A stretch of 64,000 nucleotides of DNA from Burhinus oedicnemus (Eukaryota; Chordata; Aves; Charadriiformes; Burhinidae): assembly GCA_008921705.1 (NCBI GenBank), contig VFFE01007657.1, positions 1,234,709 through 1,298,708 on the forward strand, in the 5' to 3' direction. How positions within the stretch are numbered: the first letter of the stretch is position 1; each line of letters starts with the position of its first letter. This document shows positions 43,501-55,694 of the stretch, piece after piece. Under the pieces are notes generated by a model, which was not told the DNA's origin, ran no database searches, and saw only the letters and a program-made list of their open reading frames with translations. The translations under genes were made by a program, and so were the position numbers.

Positions 43501-46500
43501 CACAAGTTCCCAAATGTTGTTATTAAGTATAGCTTCTCTAATAAAATATGCTGCAACATACAGTAGTACATGATGTGGCATTTACACAAGTCTTTTCTCT
43601 ATATAGGACTTGCTAGCTTTTAAACAAATCCGTCTCTTCTATACACTACAGAAGCACAAGATGAGTAATTATGTTCTCTGCTTAATAATGTTTTTGCACT
43701 GCCCAATTTAACAGCTAATCTCCACAAACCTCTGAGATAGTCCCCCAGCAGCTACATTTGCATGTTGTAATCAAGTCTTGCTATTAAATCATACTTTGCA
43801 ACAATAGCTGAGCTGTCAAGAACAAGCAGCGGCTCTCACGCCGGCACCGTGCAGGCGAAAGCCCTGGATAAACATGCACAAAGCCACACTGCTCCGCCAG
43901 CTAAGAGAGCGTCCCTTCGTACTTTTGGGAGCTCAGGGATGGCTGCACCCACCACGGATCTCAGGACAAGCATCCTTTGTCTCCCCCTGCTTTCTGGAGC
44001 AGCCAGGCAGGTTGTTTTCTCCAGGTCTGCATGTTGCTCTCTGCAGTGGTGCAAAGCCAAACTGGTTTAGCTGCTGTGCTCTGTCTTACTCCTCAGGCTG
44101 CTTTCTACGGCGTCCTTGAAAAATTGAGCACTCTGGGTGCAGCAGAGAGAGCCCTTCGTTGAAAAGGTCCCCCGTTGGCTGCGCGGGCAGAATAGCTTGT
44201 GAAGCCGTGCTGTGAATCAGAGCACTGCACCCTTCAGGGTTAACTGCCCTCCTTGAAAATACCCTGCACAATTTTCCCATGTCTTTGCTGTACAGTACAG
44301 CACAAAGATGTGGCTGAAAGAGAGGGCAGGCCAGCATTCGTTCCATTAAGTGTCCCTGTTAGTGTCATCATATTTTGCCTGTGGAGCCTGGGAATGGTTG
44401 GTGTGACACACAGCATGAAGTAGATGTTTGATCTTCCTCTGCTGGCTTGTACCAGGGACTCATCTCCTGCTCCTCACCATCCCATTCACCCTCCCAAAAA
44501 CTCATCCCCAAAGAGACCTATAAACCCCAGCTTAGCTCAGCACCATACTCCTGCTCCTGTATGGTCACTGAAGCAACACATCCCTTCTCTGCTCTCTCAC
44601 GACCTCAGTTACCTCTTGATGGGGATAGGGACAGCAAAGATCCGAGTGATCCATGTGTATCTATCAAATAACTGCATCAGGAGGCAATTCCTATGAATTC
44701 CCTGCAGCAAACATTAGTGCACTGGTCCAGGCTGTTATCGGTGCCAAAACCTCTTGCTCTGAACCAGATTCTACGTCTCTGCACTCCCCTACAACATGCT
44801 GTAAATGCACAATAAATAGCAAAGCTCTTGTTGAATTCTGCCTTTTGCAGTAGCCGTACCACGAGGCAGAGTTGCAACACGGCGGTGCAGATCAGCTGCA
44901 GCCCGGCTGCATCGATGATGACTTTCTGTCCTAATGTTCTTCCTACGCATTAGCACAACATTTATTTCTACCTTGCCCCGTACTTCCCATTTATCCAGAA
45001 ATCTGACAAGGTCTCCTTCCTTTTAACATGGAGGCAGAGGGAAAGGAGAATTTCTTGCTGGAATTGGCTTGCTCTGCACAACTAGACAGATCAATCTAGA
45101 TTCAATCTGTCTCGCTAATTGTTGGGGGCTGGAATTGACCCCCGGCTGGCAGTGAGCACATGAGCACGGGCAGCCTGCTCCCAGCCTCTCCTGCTTCACG
45201 CTGCAAACAAGTCACACCAGATCTCTTTGAGTATGGTGGACCCTGCCTGCTCCTCTGCAACCTGGACGCTTGTGTCCAGTCCCACGTCGCCAGGCAAATG
45301 GCACCGCACCAGACGGTGCCTGTCTGACAGTGAGACTGCAAGTGAGCACTGAGCATAAATAAAGCATGAAAACCTCATTAATAAGATGATTTCTCCAACA
45401 GGTGCCCTGTTTTACTGCAACAGAGCTGCCTCCCCACCTCTCTAGGTCCTATTTGACCACAAAGTCCTTCCCAGGGGTAGTTCCAGTGAGGACAAGCCAG
45501 TGTGGCCTTTCTTATCTGCCATCTATCACTAACCTGATTATGTTGAGATGAGTAGGGTTTGCATCAACTCTTTTACTAAATCAGGCTGTTCAACCTGGAC
45601 TGTCGGGCAAAATGAGGTTATGCCAGAGATGCAACACATACAAGGGCTCTTCCAGGGTTGGCTTTCACCAGGGGGATGCGATGAGCAGTCGGGATGTTGG
45701 TCTCTGCTCAGCTCAGTCAGAGATGGAAATAAACCAGCAGTCTAGAAAGAGGCAAGAGCTCTGCTGAACGAGGCAGGAGTGAGCAGCAATCCGATCAGTG
45801 CGAGATGCTCAGTAACAGTTAATCACTGCTGTGTTCAAGTGTCAAAGTTAATGGAGGAGCAGGAGGGCAGTGAGCAAGGAGAGAGGGAGGGGAAGCGGGA
45901 GATACCGAGTCGCTCAGCTCACAAGACCAGCACCAAGAGTAGCACAGTCCCACAGAAGCAGAAGCCGGACAAGACCTTACCCAGGCTAAAACCCAGGCTG
46001 GGCTCTGCACCGCCTGTGGGCAGGCAGGCCTGCCCGCACCAGCCAAACGAAGAGGGGCAGGTAATCGCGCCCAAGGCAGCAGAGCTGAACCACCTCCTCT
46101 TTGCAGTAACTGAGACTTGAGTGGCAACGATAAAAGTTCACTTTCCTCTATTCCCTCCTGTTTGATGATCACAAAGTGCTTTATAAATGCTAATAAAAAA
46201 GTCCCAGAGGACTCCTGCTTTTTTCTGCTTTTCACATGGCGGTGGAGCAGAGACAGACAAATGTGACTTGTCAGAGACTATGCAAGGGAGAGCCTCAGAG
46301 TTGGAAGCTGATCCTGGACCTCCTGCTCTGCGTGTGGTGACCTGGTGAGGGGTCCAGTGGGGTCACCAGAGAACAGGACGTTTTCAGAGAGATCAACAGA
46401 GACAGAGAAACTTGCAGGACATCTTGGCCAATAACGCTGCCCATTTAAGGGTGCTTCTGCTCATCAGCCCCATTTTAGATGAGGCAGGTGAAGGACACAA

Positions 46501-49500
46501 AATTTAAGATGTTCAAAGCTGATCTGAGGAATTTAGAACCATCTCCCATTAAAATTAATGGAAATATTAATGCAAAGTACACTCAGATCCTCAAGCAGGT
46601 TCTTTCCAAGCAAGATCTTTCCATTAACTTGAAAGGAAGTTGTGCCCAAATCCTCTTACATTGCTGGGAACGTCTCAGACGATACAGGCAAAGCCAGGTT
46701 ACAAATCCATTAGGCTCCAGATTGACTAATGCATGGCAAATTGAAAGAGGTGAAAGTGCTAAGCTGTAACAGGAACCCCACTCAGGGTGACCTTGACACT
46801 GCGAGGAGCTGAGCACACAAAACATGCTTGTGATTCAAAGCTCCCTTGTTCGATGGAGAAGAAGCAGGGAGGTGTGGAGGGAACAGAGTCCGTTGCCAGA
46901 CTGATTTAGCTGCTCTGAACTGTGGAAAAACAGTTGAAAAAGCAGCAAGACCCAGAGCAAAGCACAGCAGTAACTGGAAGAGTAGAACTGCTCACCCTTG
47001 CTGCTTGGGAGGGGGTAAGGAGAGGTGCTTCCACTCTCACCCTCTGATTTGCGAGGACATAATTTCAAGCAACAAGGTACACTGAATGCCCAGCTCAGCA
47101 GAGTACCTGGAGAGGGGTGAGGACTCAAAGCAAATGCCCTGTTCTTCCAGGCCCAGCAGCTGGCAAAACCCAGCTTTGCAAAGAAGAGCGCGGTGTCGAT
47201 GCAAAGCTGATCCTTTACATTAACACAGAGCAGTGTGCCAGGAATTTAAGACTGGGAGGATTAGTCCAGCAGCTGACCTCCTGTGCCTAGAGGGCTTCGG
47301 GTAGCTACCGCTCTGTTAAATCCACTGACTTGTAGCGTCTAAAACACCTTCCAGAAATGCGCTTGTCCTTGAGAGATGGAGAATTCTCTGGTCTTCTCTT
47401 GGGACATTTTGCCAGTGGTTAATCTCTCTTGCCTTTCAAATACGTGCTTTATTTCTACTCTGAATGCTTCAGCTTTCAGCCAGTAGCTCTTTACGAGAGA
47501 GCAATCCCAGCTGGCTGACAATCCACCCGGTTACTCCAGCTTACGTTGCCAATCCCCTGGGGAACAAAGGTACTTAGTGCTGAACAGACCGTAGAGGTCC
47601 TGCCCACAGCAAACTGGAAGCCCTCACTCTCTCCAGGCAGAAAGTGCAGATCAAACAGCAGGTTGGCGAGCAGGACTGGAAGATCTATCTTCAAGCAGAG
47701 CATCCTTCCTCACCGCCAGCACAACACATGCTCCAAATACTCAGCATCTCCTTCCTCATCTTTGGTCTTACTCCACTGCCTGCCACTGCATGCAACTTTC
47801 CACTGTTAGTTTGTACCTAAAGCATATCCTAACAAAGCAAAAGAAGGCAGCACATCCACTTGCCTGCTGGTCCCAGTGCTCCCTGCTTGTAACATCACAA
47901 GGTGGACAGCAAAACCTATACGAGGCAGAGAAGTCACTCTGCACTATGACTATACATTCAAGGACACAGAGACTAAACCAAAACAAGGACTCCTTTTCCA
48001 TATTTGTTACAAAAAAGTATGCCTAGAAATCTTGCTGGGAGAGGGATGGATAGGGGGTCTGGTGATTTTCTAGTCACATCTCAGCTCAGGAGAGGGCCTT
48101 CCTGGACACAAAATCAATCCAGGAACTTGGGTTCAAGGTGAAATTGAGAGGTGCTTCTTGTGGAAGGAGGATGATTCACTCTTTCCCACGTCAGACCTCT
48201 CCTCTCCCTTGTACCTAAGGGCTAATCAGAGACCCGTCTGATGCAGAGCTACTAAGAAAACCCAGATCCATAGGTTAGCAATTCTAGTCCAGATATAGCT
48301 CACTGCCTTGGGCATTAGTCAGACATATATAGGCCAGAGAAATGGTCCTGAAATGCTGCCAGGCTTCCAAACATATTGTTAAGCAAATGGATCTGTAAAC
48401 AGATCTCCAGGGATGATACATGGAGACAGCATCTCTGACTCAATTACAATTGCAGCTGATTTTCTCACCTACTTGACTGCCGCCAAATACCCAGACATCT
48501 AACATTGACACAAGGAGGTTTTACAGCTCCTCTCCAAGCAAACACTCTGAAACAGATAAGATGACAAACTCGCCCGATTCAGCCCGGGGAGAGCAGGGAG
48601 GTCACACACCCACCCGGGTTTAAGAGCCCAGTCCTTCCTCCCCCATGAGGGTGGGAGCACACACTGACTGTTCCGGTACCCCATGAGGATTTAGAGAGAG
48701 ATCTACTGGTTGTAGGATACTGTGTAGGACACCAAAGAAAGCTTCAAATGTTCATTTGGAAGGGCTCAGGCCATCTTCAAATCCCATCTGCTTACTCAGG
48801 GGAAAGGCAGGTTTCCTTGATCACCTTTTCCCCTTGCAGCCCCCACACAGCACCGACACTCCAAGGAGCTGGCAGTTACTATTTCTACAACACTGATGGA
48901 TTGGAAACTTGTTATTAAGCAGCAGGGTGGCAGGAGGAGGCAGGTCTGTGTCAAGAAAAGCAGCTAAGTAGTACCTGGGCAGAGCCTTTTGCAAGAGCCC
49001 TTCTTCCTCACCTAGAAATGGCCATAGGGTCCCTTCTGCAAGGAACCAACAACTCTCCGCTCCTCAAAGTCTCAAGTGACAACAGCTGTTTTGCAGCATA
49101 TGTCCCAGCAGCCTTTGGTGGTGGCATACAGAATACTGAACTCAGCCTTACGCAGAGAGGATTACGTATCTTTTGAAGTTTTAAAGGTCAACCTCCAGAC
49201 TTACTCTCCTGGACAATTTACCCTATGCTGAACCAAAACCAGGAGCACTGGTTTATCTCTGCATATGGTGACAGAATAGTTCACCCGCCTTGCCTGGCCA
49301 ACTCCAGTGCTTACCTTTTGGCAGGTGAAGGACATACATCACCTGTTGACTTGGGTAAAGTTTAATGCCAGTAAGTCAAACAAAAAACAAGACATGGTAT
49401 CATAAGAAAAACTCCCAACCTGCTTAGTCTTCTCTTTTGTAGAGTTTATCTACTGGGCAGTGCTAATTCACGCCTTGGCTTGCATTTTGCTTCCAATACC

Positions 49501-52500
49501 ATTCTTATCCACACAGGTGGATGAGACCAGAGCTTGGTAGTGTTTTAAGGCCAGGGGGGCTGGCTTAGTCTTAAACCCAGGGGCTGGTTACAATGAAAGT
49601 GGTGGCATTCCTAATGAAAATTCAGACTTGCTTACCCCAACTGCCTCTGATGCTTTTCTGTGGCGTCCAAAAGCAGATAAACCCTCCCACAGCTCACCAG
49701 GAGAGCCACAGGGCAGCTCAGCTACCTGCAATCCAACAAGACTTGGGCAATGCTTGCAGAAACAGAACTGCAGTGCAGCCGGACATGCCTCCTCCCAGCT
49801 AAGCCACCTTGTCCAACAGGGCACCCTAAAGTGAAAATCTTACCCTGGAGAATTTGACATTGGCTGGCAGATCCATTTCTGGAAAACGTATTAATTTTAT
49901 TTTGATCTGAAATCTAAACAACGCATTTCATAAGCTTCAGGTGAATACCCACTACTAGACAGCATCCACCCGAGCCTGTGATGTCAAGGGATTACATGTA
50001 TATGGATTTCCCCCATGAAATCCCAGTCTGCCAGGCAAGACAAACAAGAGGAGATGCCACCTTCAGAGACTTCTGACCATGCAGGTCAAAGTAGGGCAGA
50101 GCACATATTTGCTGACCACTAACCGGAAAATCAGATGCCATTAGGGGAGACAACCACCTCCTTTACACCAATACAAGCAGGGCTGCTTTGGTGTGATGCA
50201 TACCATGAAAGAACCACATAATAAAGCAAGTCAGGCACCCAGCGACTGTGTGAGCTGTGCAGCAGCTCCTTGTACAAACAATCCACTCTGCAAGCCTCAA
50301 TTTCTCGTAAGGAACAAAACATACTACGGTAAACCTGCCAGCTCATTGCAAAGCAACCAGGTCCATGCTAAAGTCCAACACATGAGCTGTATACCTGGGA
50401 AGTACATCTGAAAACTAATCAGTTATGCTGTGTCAGCTGCTTTATGTATTTTGTTCCTAGCACTCCCAGTCAACGGCTCTCCTAGCAAAAAAGAATAAAC
50501 CCCAAACAATTCTGCTTTGCTCTATTCAGAAAAATAAACCTCCCCAAACCTCCACCCAAGCTCTGTTTACACCAAACCTGCTGCAGCCCTGAATGGCAGC
50601 AATAAATGGAGTGAGCTAATGTGTTTGTGACAAATAACCCGTTCAAATAATTCAAGCATAATTATAGGCTGGCTCTCCTGATGTAACGTTGGGTAGATCA
50701 CTGCAGATATTACATTCACCTTATGAAAAGACTGCACAGAGAAGCTCAGTTGGTAACCCAAACAGCATTATATATCACTAGCCTGTCAGCATCAGGAGTG
50801 CATGCACCCTGGCATTTGAAGTCCTGGTGTTTTAAGTGATAATCCAATGTACCAAGCATCATTGATCTCTATATAAAAGGGGGCACCACTTTTCCTTTCA
50901 ACTGGAGCTATTTTTCACTTCTCATTCTGAAGAGTTGTGTGGTGCTGCCCGCAAGTGGCTACACTGCACAGCAGCTCTGTCTGTAGCGTTCCGGGTCCCC
51001 AGAGAGAAAAAATGATCAATACTCCAACGCTGCTTTTCTAAGAGGTCTCTAAGTGCTTCTATGAGAGATGCTGCTCCTCTGGGTTTAAAAATTACTCTGT
51101 AGAGAACATGAGAGCCCCCACTGCAAATTCATAATCCTGACACAAACCCGAGCTGCAGCAAAGAATTAAAATGAAATTCATTGGCGAACCGCAAGCTGGT
51201 CTATCGGCAAAGGCAGCGTCTGTGATGTGAAGAAGAGACTTCAAAAAGAGACCAATACCTGGAGGCTAAGGGAGCAGGAAAAACATGTTAGAAGAGAACC
51301 AGCTGGGGGCAAGGAAGCGACACAATGCCCTGCGAATATGGCCCACATAACAGGATGAATCTTGACAGGGATTTATAGCTCCTTGCTGGGTCTGGGATGG
51401 CAGGGACCCTGAACACTGCATTGTCTGAGAAAGGTGACAGTAATCAGAGAGTCTTGGGAGGGAAAACAAAGGCATTTGAAGGGTCAGACTTGCTGTAGCT
51501 AGGTGAGCAGAGCCTAGGAGGTCTCTAGAGAAGTGTCTGGATAACGACAGTGAACACAGAAAACAGACTGGATCTTCTTTTTCTTGGCTACAGCCAAAAG
51601 ACACTAAAGTCCCTGCAATTAATTTTTTTCCAGGGGGATCTCAAGTTGGCTTTGGCTCTTCCTGCTCTCGGGGTGGAAGAATTCATTCGTGATCATCTGT
51701 AACCTTTACTGATCTCATCCTTCCCGATGCCTGGCAGTCCACAAGAATAGGACCAGCCGTCCCAGACAGGCAGGCTTCAGAGCGGGCAGCCGGTGCTTCC
51801 TCAGCACAGCCAGTATCATATTCCTAGACTGGAGACTGGTGAGTGTGTGTTGTAAGATGTGATTCATGAGCCATGGTGGATGCGAATGGCCTTGATGGTC
51901 TTTTACTGCCTGGCTGGGTTTTGCAATTGCATCCTGTGCAGGACCAGAGAAACCCAGCCGGCACAGAGGCAGCAGCAGAAAGCCAGTCCCACCCTCAACA
52001 CCCAACTCGTGCCACCGTCACATCATGGGACGGCTGGAAGGGCTGTCCTCTCCTGGATATGACTGCACTGGGGCCACGTGAAGGCTGACAATATGGCTCC
52101 TGCTCCAAATGTCACCCAGCACACACCAGTGGCCATCCCTGTGTCACAGAACAGCGCTCCTATCACAGGACAGCCATCCCACAGCAGCCCAGTGCAGCAG
52201 CCCAGTGCTCTGTCAATTATACTGACTGATTCCCATTAGGAAGATTTAAGTAACATGGCTTTAAAATGAGAAAGCAGACTGCTTGCTTCTGCATGAGGTC
52301 AAGTCATTTCCTCTGGGGCCAGGAAGGACTGAAGGGCTGGAAAGGACTGGCAGCCAAGGGGAGAAAAGTGTCTGTATCTGAGCAGGGAAAAAGGGGAGAA
52401 GTGATGTCCCGTGGTCTCACCCCTGTGACCGCAGGGGCAGTGACAGCCTCTCTCCTCCATACAGCTCCAAGTACAGCACTTGGATCGCTACTGGGACTAT

Positions 52501-55500
52501 TAAGTGCCATCAGGCATCAACATATTACAGCAGAGGGTGGAGGGGCGAGCAGCTGGCTGCTCAGCACCTCTTCTGCTCTCAAGCACCTCAAGGCTCCCAA
52601 GGCTCCGCTGCGTCCAGTCTTCCCAAAGTGCTCGGCACCCAGGGTGCGACAGCAGAGTGGGTGCCTGGCAAATGTTGTGCCTGTGAATGCTGCTGCAGGC
52701 AGGCAATGGGAAGCTGCTGGGAGTAGGCGAAAATTCCTTGGCAGGGTTTTATCATTTTAAAGGGAACAAATTCCAATTGATTGCCCTTGTAAGAGCCTGC
52801 ATGGTACTTGCCCTTCTAGCCTAAGCAATAGAAATTTTAATTGCTCTGGTAATTACACTTTCAGCAATGCTGCGGTCCTTTGTTCTGCGAGTGGGAGGCC
52901 AATATCCGCTGTTCTCCGGTGGCCCCGTCTGGCTGCAGCTTGGAACAGCATTTGCCACTTGGAGGGGAAGGGACATACCTCCTGTGACCAGGGTGGCACT
53001 GAGCCTTGCCATGCACAGCCCCGCTCACACACAGATCACCGGTGCACGGGGCACACTCCCTAGGCCAGAATGGGTTCTCATCGACTGGGATCACCTCCGC
53101 TTCCTCCTGTTAAAGCTGCTGCTTGAGAACTTCACACACCTGCACTCCTGCCACAAGTCTGTCCCCAGTGCGGGTCCCAGCCCCGATGCTCTGCCGAGGA
53201 CACTGGGCTCCGGGGTGCACATTTCCAGCCTTTCCCACGCATGAGCTTGCAGCGTGTTGCCAGCATTTCTTCTCTAGGCTGTAAACAGCTCCAAAACATG
53301 GTGCAGACACAAACGTTACATTGCTTTAACTTCTAGATACATCTTTAGGAGGATGAAGAAGAGCTGTTATCCCCTTGTGTCCTGATGAGTACCATCAAAG
53401 CCTGACTAGGCTTGGGAGAACACAAGGCCTACAATTTACCCTGGGAAATTGCTAAGGAAAAATTATCACGACAACTGCCATGCTATTGTACGGATAACAA
53501 ACTAACCCTATGAAAAGCCCAGTACTTCAGAAGTACGGTCTCTGCTTGGCTGAGCGGGAGCCACGTCTGGTGCTTCACTGCACTATTCAAATGCAATGCT
53601 CTGTTGCCAATAAAGCTGCAGTGCACGTGAGCTCCTCCAAAATCACCCAGGGTACAACCAGAACCGAGCACACGTTTGGCTCAAGGGCACTCTACCTGCA
53701 AGAATACGTCAGCCCTAGCACAGACGTTCACGCTTCAGTTCACTGGCCAAGGACTCTCAGAGGCGCTGGGCTGCATGCACAGGGCTCAGGGGGAGAAGCA
53801 TGTGCGCACACTTAGCGAGGCTCTCCCTGGGAAATGGGATTCTGCTCCCCCCAGGCTGGTCAAGCAAGCTGCAAAATACAAAGTGCGGGGTCCTGCAGGG
53901 AGGTATAATTGGAGTTTGGTTCCATCAGACATGCACAAAGTCTGGGTTTACTTGTAATCTCACTCATCCTGCCCACACTGTATTTTTCCAACCCATGATC
54001 CCAGCTGGCATGGCTCAGGGTGGCTCGGCTCCCACACTTGCCAGAAACGCAGGTCACAGCCATACATCTCTAAATCAACAGCTGCCAACATGCCACAGCT
54101 ACTTTTTCACATGCTGGACCACTCACAGCTAAAAGCAAGGTTTCGAAGCAGAACTGCTGTTGGCCTTAGTGCTTAAACAAAATAGCTCCACTCCCGTCCC
54201 CGGAGTTCCCTCAAACAATAGTGCAAAACACCCACTGGAGCCTGGGGAGAGGAGGGTCTGCAGCAGAAAGAAACCATGGCTGCTGATTTTTGAGATATAC
54301 ACCACACAATTAGAAACACTGGGTCTATAAACATCCTTAACAAACCCCAATAGGTCTGGGGGTTTTCTTTTCCTCGCTATCCATTGTGTGACACCGCCTT
54401 TTAAAACCTTAAAAACAAACGCTCTTCCCTTGTTGATTTCATGCTTCTGCGCTGAACCACACGTCTCCCTGTTAGCTTGGTGGTGCTGGAGGTACCAGCT
54501 CTCCTCATCCATGCCTCTGGGGCCGAGATATTTGGGATGGGACTGCTAGTCACCCATCCACAGGTGAGAAGGATTTTCTCAGAAATTATCTCCCTTCCTG
54601 TTTAAATATTGAGATTTCTCAGCTTAGAAAGGGGCAGGTGCCGCTTGTGGATGTCCCTCTTCCTCATCAGGACCGTTCTCGTCAGCGTTTCAGAGTAGAT
54701 CTAATTACAAGCTGTTTCGTTCATTTACAGTTTCATATACCCTCCTCCTTTAGGTTAACCTTCAATAACTGGCAAGAAGCAGAACTATATGGGTGGAGGC
54801 AACAGGCTATGGATTTATGACATGCTGGTATTCAGGCAAAGTAACCCAGCGCAAACACAGAAATACCCTGAACTGTGCTGCTGCTGTCAATTTGATAATG
54901 AGAATGTGATTTGAAATAAAAACATCTTGGGTGCCAATTCACTACGGCAGCTAGTAAAAATAGGCAGAATACCTAGAAATTGAGGACTCTGTGCTCCAAA
55001 CACATCCAAAGCTTGAATATCATACGGTACCTTACAAAAACAGAGTGCGTGGCTGCACTGGGGCTACAGTACCACAAATGAAAGGCCGCTCTGTGAGCCC
55101 ACCAAGCTTGAGCAGAGAGCATGGGACGCTGCATCTCTCTGTAGCTGAGCAGAAGTGCGGGCTGCCCTCTTCGGGGCTTGTGCAGCCTTGGATGCTTTTA
55201 CGCCCGCCCACGTTCCCAGGGTCACCCCAGCACTAAACAGTTCGGTGTTTGAGCTGCAAACACCCCTGGGCAAAGCCTGGCTGAGTTCTGCCAGAGCCCG
55301 TGGTACCCAAGAGCCGGCCTTTTAGCCAAATAAAAGCTGCTTTTAAACGCTGCAGAAGAAAGGGGGCTTCAGGGCCTCGTGCATTTTAAAGGATCCGGCC
55401 TTTACAGGAGCTGTTCTCTGTTTCAGGTCAAGCCTGAAGCCTGCTTTAATCTACTTTTAAGTGGTACAAGCAGTTGTGATCCCTCTGCCAGAAGGCAGGA

Positions 55501-55639
55501 CAGTTTCCTTTCAATGCACCTTCCCCTATCTGCTGCATGCAATCTTCCGCAGGACTTACTTGTTGCTGTCTCGGTACTGATAGATATAACAGCCTTGAGG
55601 CATCCCACTCTCCTGGTCCAAGGTAAACGAGAGCTTCAG
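16475..55639 (-). CDS. DIS3L2: DIS3L2, DIS3-like 3'-5' exoribonuclease 2, last 8 coding exons; 5' part outside window
   Basis: Cytoplasmic RNase II/RNB-family exoribonuclease that works without the exosome and degrades oligouridylated RNAs such as uridylated pre-let-7; loss in humans causes Perlman overgrowth syndrome. Exons in transcript order (minus strand): 55639-55560, 27203-27020, 25817-25731, 21104-20957, 20679-20549, 20313-20209, 19491-19390, 16573-16475 (stop TGA at 16477-16475). All introns are GT-AG and phases match at each join, including AA|G (Lys) across the 28-kb intron. The encoded 311 residues cover the end of the RNB catalytic domain, with the RNase II family signature ending [11 protein letters not shown], and the C-terminal S1 RNA-binding domain. 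The protein ends KRPSSEN, without the acidic tail I recall for the human protein. The cold-shock domains and RNB active-site aspartates are encoded right of the window. No break is seen. Confidence 0.96.
16574..19389 (-). other. DIS3L2: DIS3L2 last intron
   Basis: 2.8 kb. GC falls gradually along it. An AT-rich stretch at 17530-17590 holds TAATC-type homeodomain motifs. A degraded LINE fragment is at about 18800-19095. No exon or RNA gene recognised. Confidence 0.75.
18800..19095 (+). mobile_element. Old, degraded CR1-type LINE fragment (reverse transcriptase region)
   Basis: The stretch around 18856-18880 resembles the CR1 segment encoding Ala-Phe-Asp-Thr-Val, and 19016-19075 reads in one frame [18 protein letters not shown], close to the CR1 reverse transcriptase segment before the FADD box. 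Frames are broken between these parts. Boundaries are approximate and the match is from memory. Confidence 0.45.
19390..19491 (-). CDS. DIS3L2: DIS3L2 exon, S1-domain segment
   Basis: 34-codon phase-0 exon: [20 protein letters not shown], then a Trp-Glu-Pro motif and a Glu/Pro-rich end. Acceptor CACTGCAG, donor GTAAGA. Matches the human segment ending in the Glu-rich linker before VITIF. Confidence 0.95.
19492..20208 (-). other. DIS3L2: DIS3L2 intron
   Basis: 717 bp with canonical ends. No further feature recognised. Confidence 0.85.
20209..20313 (-). CDS. DIS3L2: DIS3L2 exon, start of the S1 domain
   Basis: 35-codon phase-0 exon, [20 protein letters not shown] and onward to a C-terminal KRIYCN. 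Acceptor TTGGCAG, donor GTAAGT. Confidence 0.95.
20549..20679 (-). CDS. DIS3L2: DIS3L2 exon, end of the RNB domain
   Basis: 131 nt, beginning with two bases of a split Gly codon, then [20 protein letters not shown] and [20 protein letters not shown]. The ADHCN and MASKRVQEL blocks are strongly conserved in DIS3L2. Confidence 0.95.
20957..21104 (-). CDS. DIS3L2: DIS3L2 exon with the RNase II family signature
   Basis: 148 nt: [20 protein letters not shown] followed by [18 protein letters not shown]. The HYAL...[11 protein letters not shown] block fits the RNase II/RNB signature, whose Arg residues contact RNA near the active site. Ends with one base of a split Gly codon. Confidence 0.96.
21105..25730 (-). 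other. DIS3L2: DIS3L2 intron, 4.6 kb
   Basis: Canonical GTGAGA donor at 25730 and TTTCAG acceptor ending at 21105. An AT-richer block at 21870-22200 with homopolymer A runs and TTAAT/ATTA motifs is a possible conserved noncoding element. A small local duplication lies at 23977-24008 (GCAGATGGGAA repeated). Nothing coding recognised. Confidence 0.8.
25731..25817 (-). CDS. DIS3L2: DIS3L2 exon, RNB domain
   Basis: 29-codon phase-0 exon starting [20 protein letters not shown] and ending SRPMQ. Corresponds to the human KSLTQTFGDDKY block. Confidence 0.95.
25818..27019 (-). other. DIS3L2: DIS3L2 intron, 1.2 kb
   Basis: Donor GTGAGT at 27019, acceptor TCCAG ending at 25818. No further feature recognised. 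Confidence 0.85.
27020..27203 (-). CDS. DIS3L2: DIS3L2 exon, RNB domain
   Basis: 184 nt: one base completing a Lys codon, then [20 protein letters not shown] and, further on, [16 protein letters not shown] and DFSSAGTLH. The [10 protein letters not shown] and ALLRRHPPP blocks are hallmarks of the family. Acceptor TCTGCAG. Confidence 0.96.
27204..55559 (-). other. DIS3L2: DIS3L2 large intron, 28.4 kb
   Basis: Bounded by a GTAAGT donor at 55559 and TCTGCAG acceptor ending at 27204. The phases of the flanking exons join directly (AA|G), so no constitutive coding exon is missing. I recognise no gene, tRNA or clear transposon in it. The 28.4-29.4 kb part is locally GC-rich and stop-poor on both strands. 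A T-run with C interruptions lies at 30857-30877. AT-rich blocks with homeodomain-type motifs lie at 36.0-36.3 and 43.4-43.8 kb. Confidence 0.8.
36030..36290. promoter_or_regulatory. Candidate noncoding regulatory block in the DIS3L2 large intron
   Basis: AT-rich segment with TTTAATTAATTAG (36081-36093), several ATTAATATTAA-type repeats (36140-36182) and a perfect POU octamer ATGCAAAT (36198-36205). Clustering suggests a homeodomain/POU-bound enhancer, but conservation was not tested. Confidence 0.3.
55560..55639 (-). CDS. DIS3L2: DIS3L2 exon, isolated RNB-domain exon
   Basis: 80 nt: [20 protein letters not shown], then QYRDSN and two bases of a split Lys codon. Matches human [20 protein letters not shown]. 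Found by reading the minus strand; it is too short to stand out as an open frame. Donor AA|GTAAGT. Confidence 0.95.
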
Positions 55640-55694
55640 CTGCAGAGAGGAGAGGGGGTGGGGGAGAATGAAAAGAGAGAGAAAAAAAAAAAAG
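55640..55694 (-). promoter_or_regulatory. DIS3L2: Strong polypyrimidine tract and acceptor of the isolated DIS3L2 exon
   Basis: On the minus strand an almost unbroken pyrimidine tract (twelve T, CTCTCTC, then C-rich) runs into CTCTCTGCAG. It is much longer than at the other DIS3L2 exons here and may help define an exon flanked by long introns. Confidence 0.7.
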
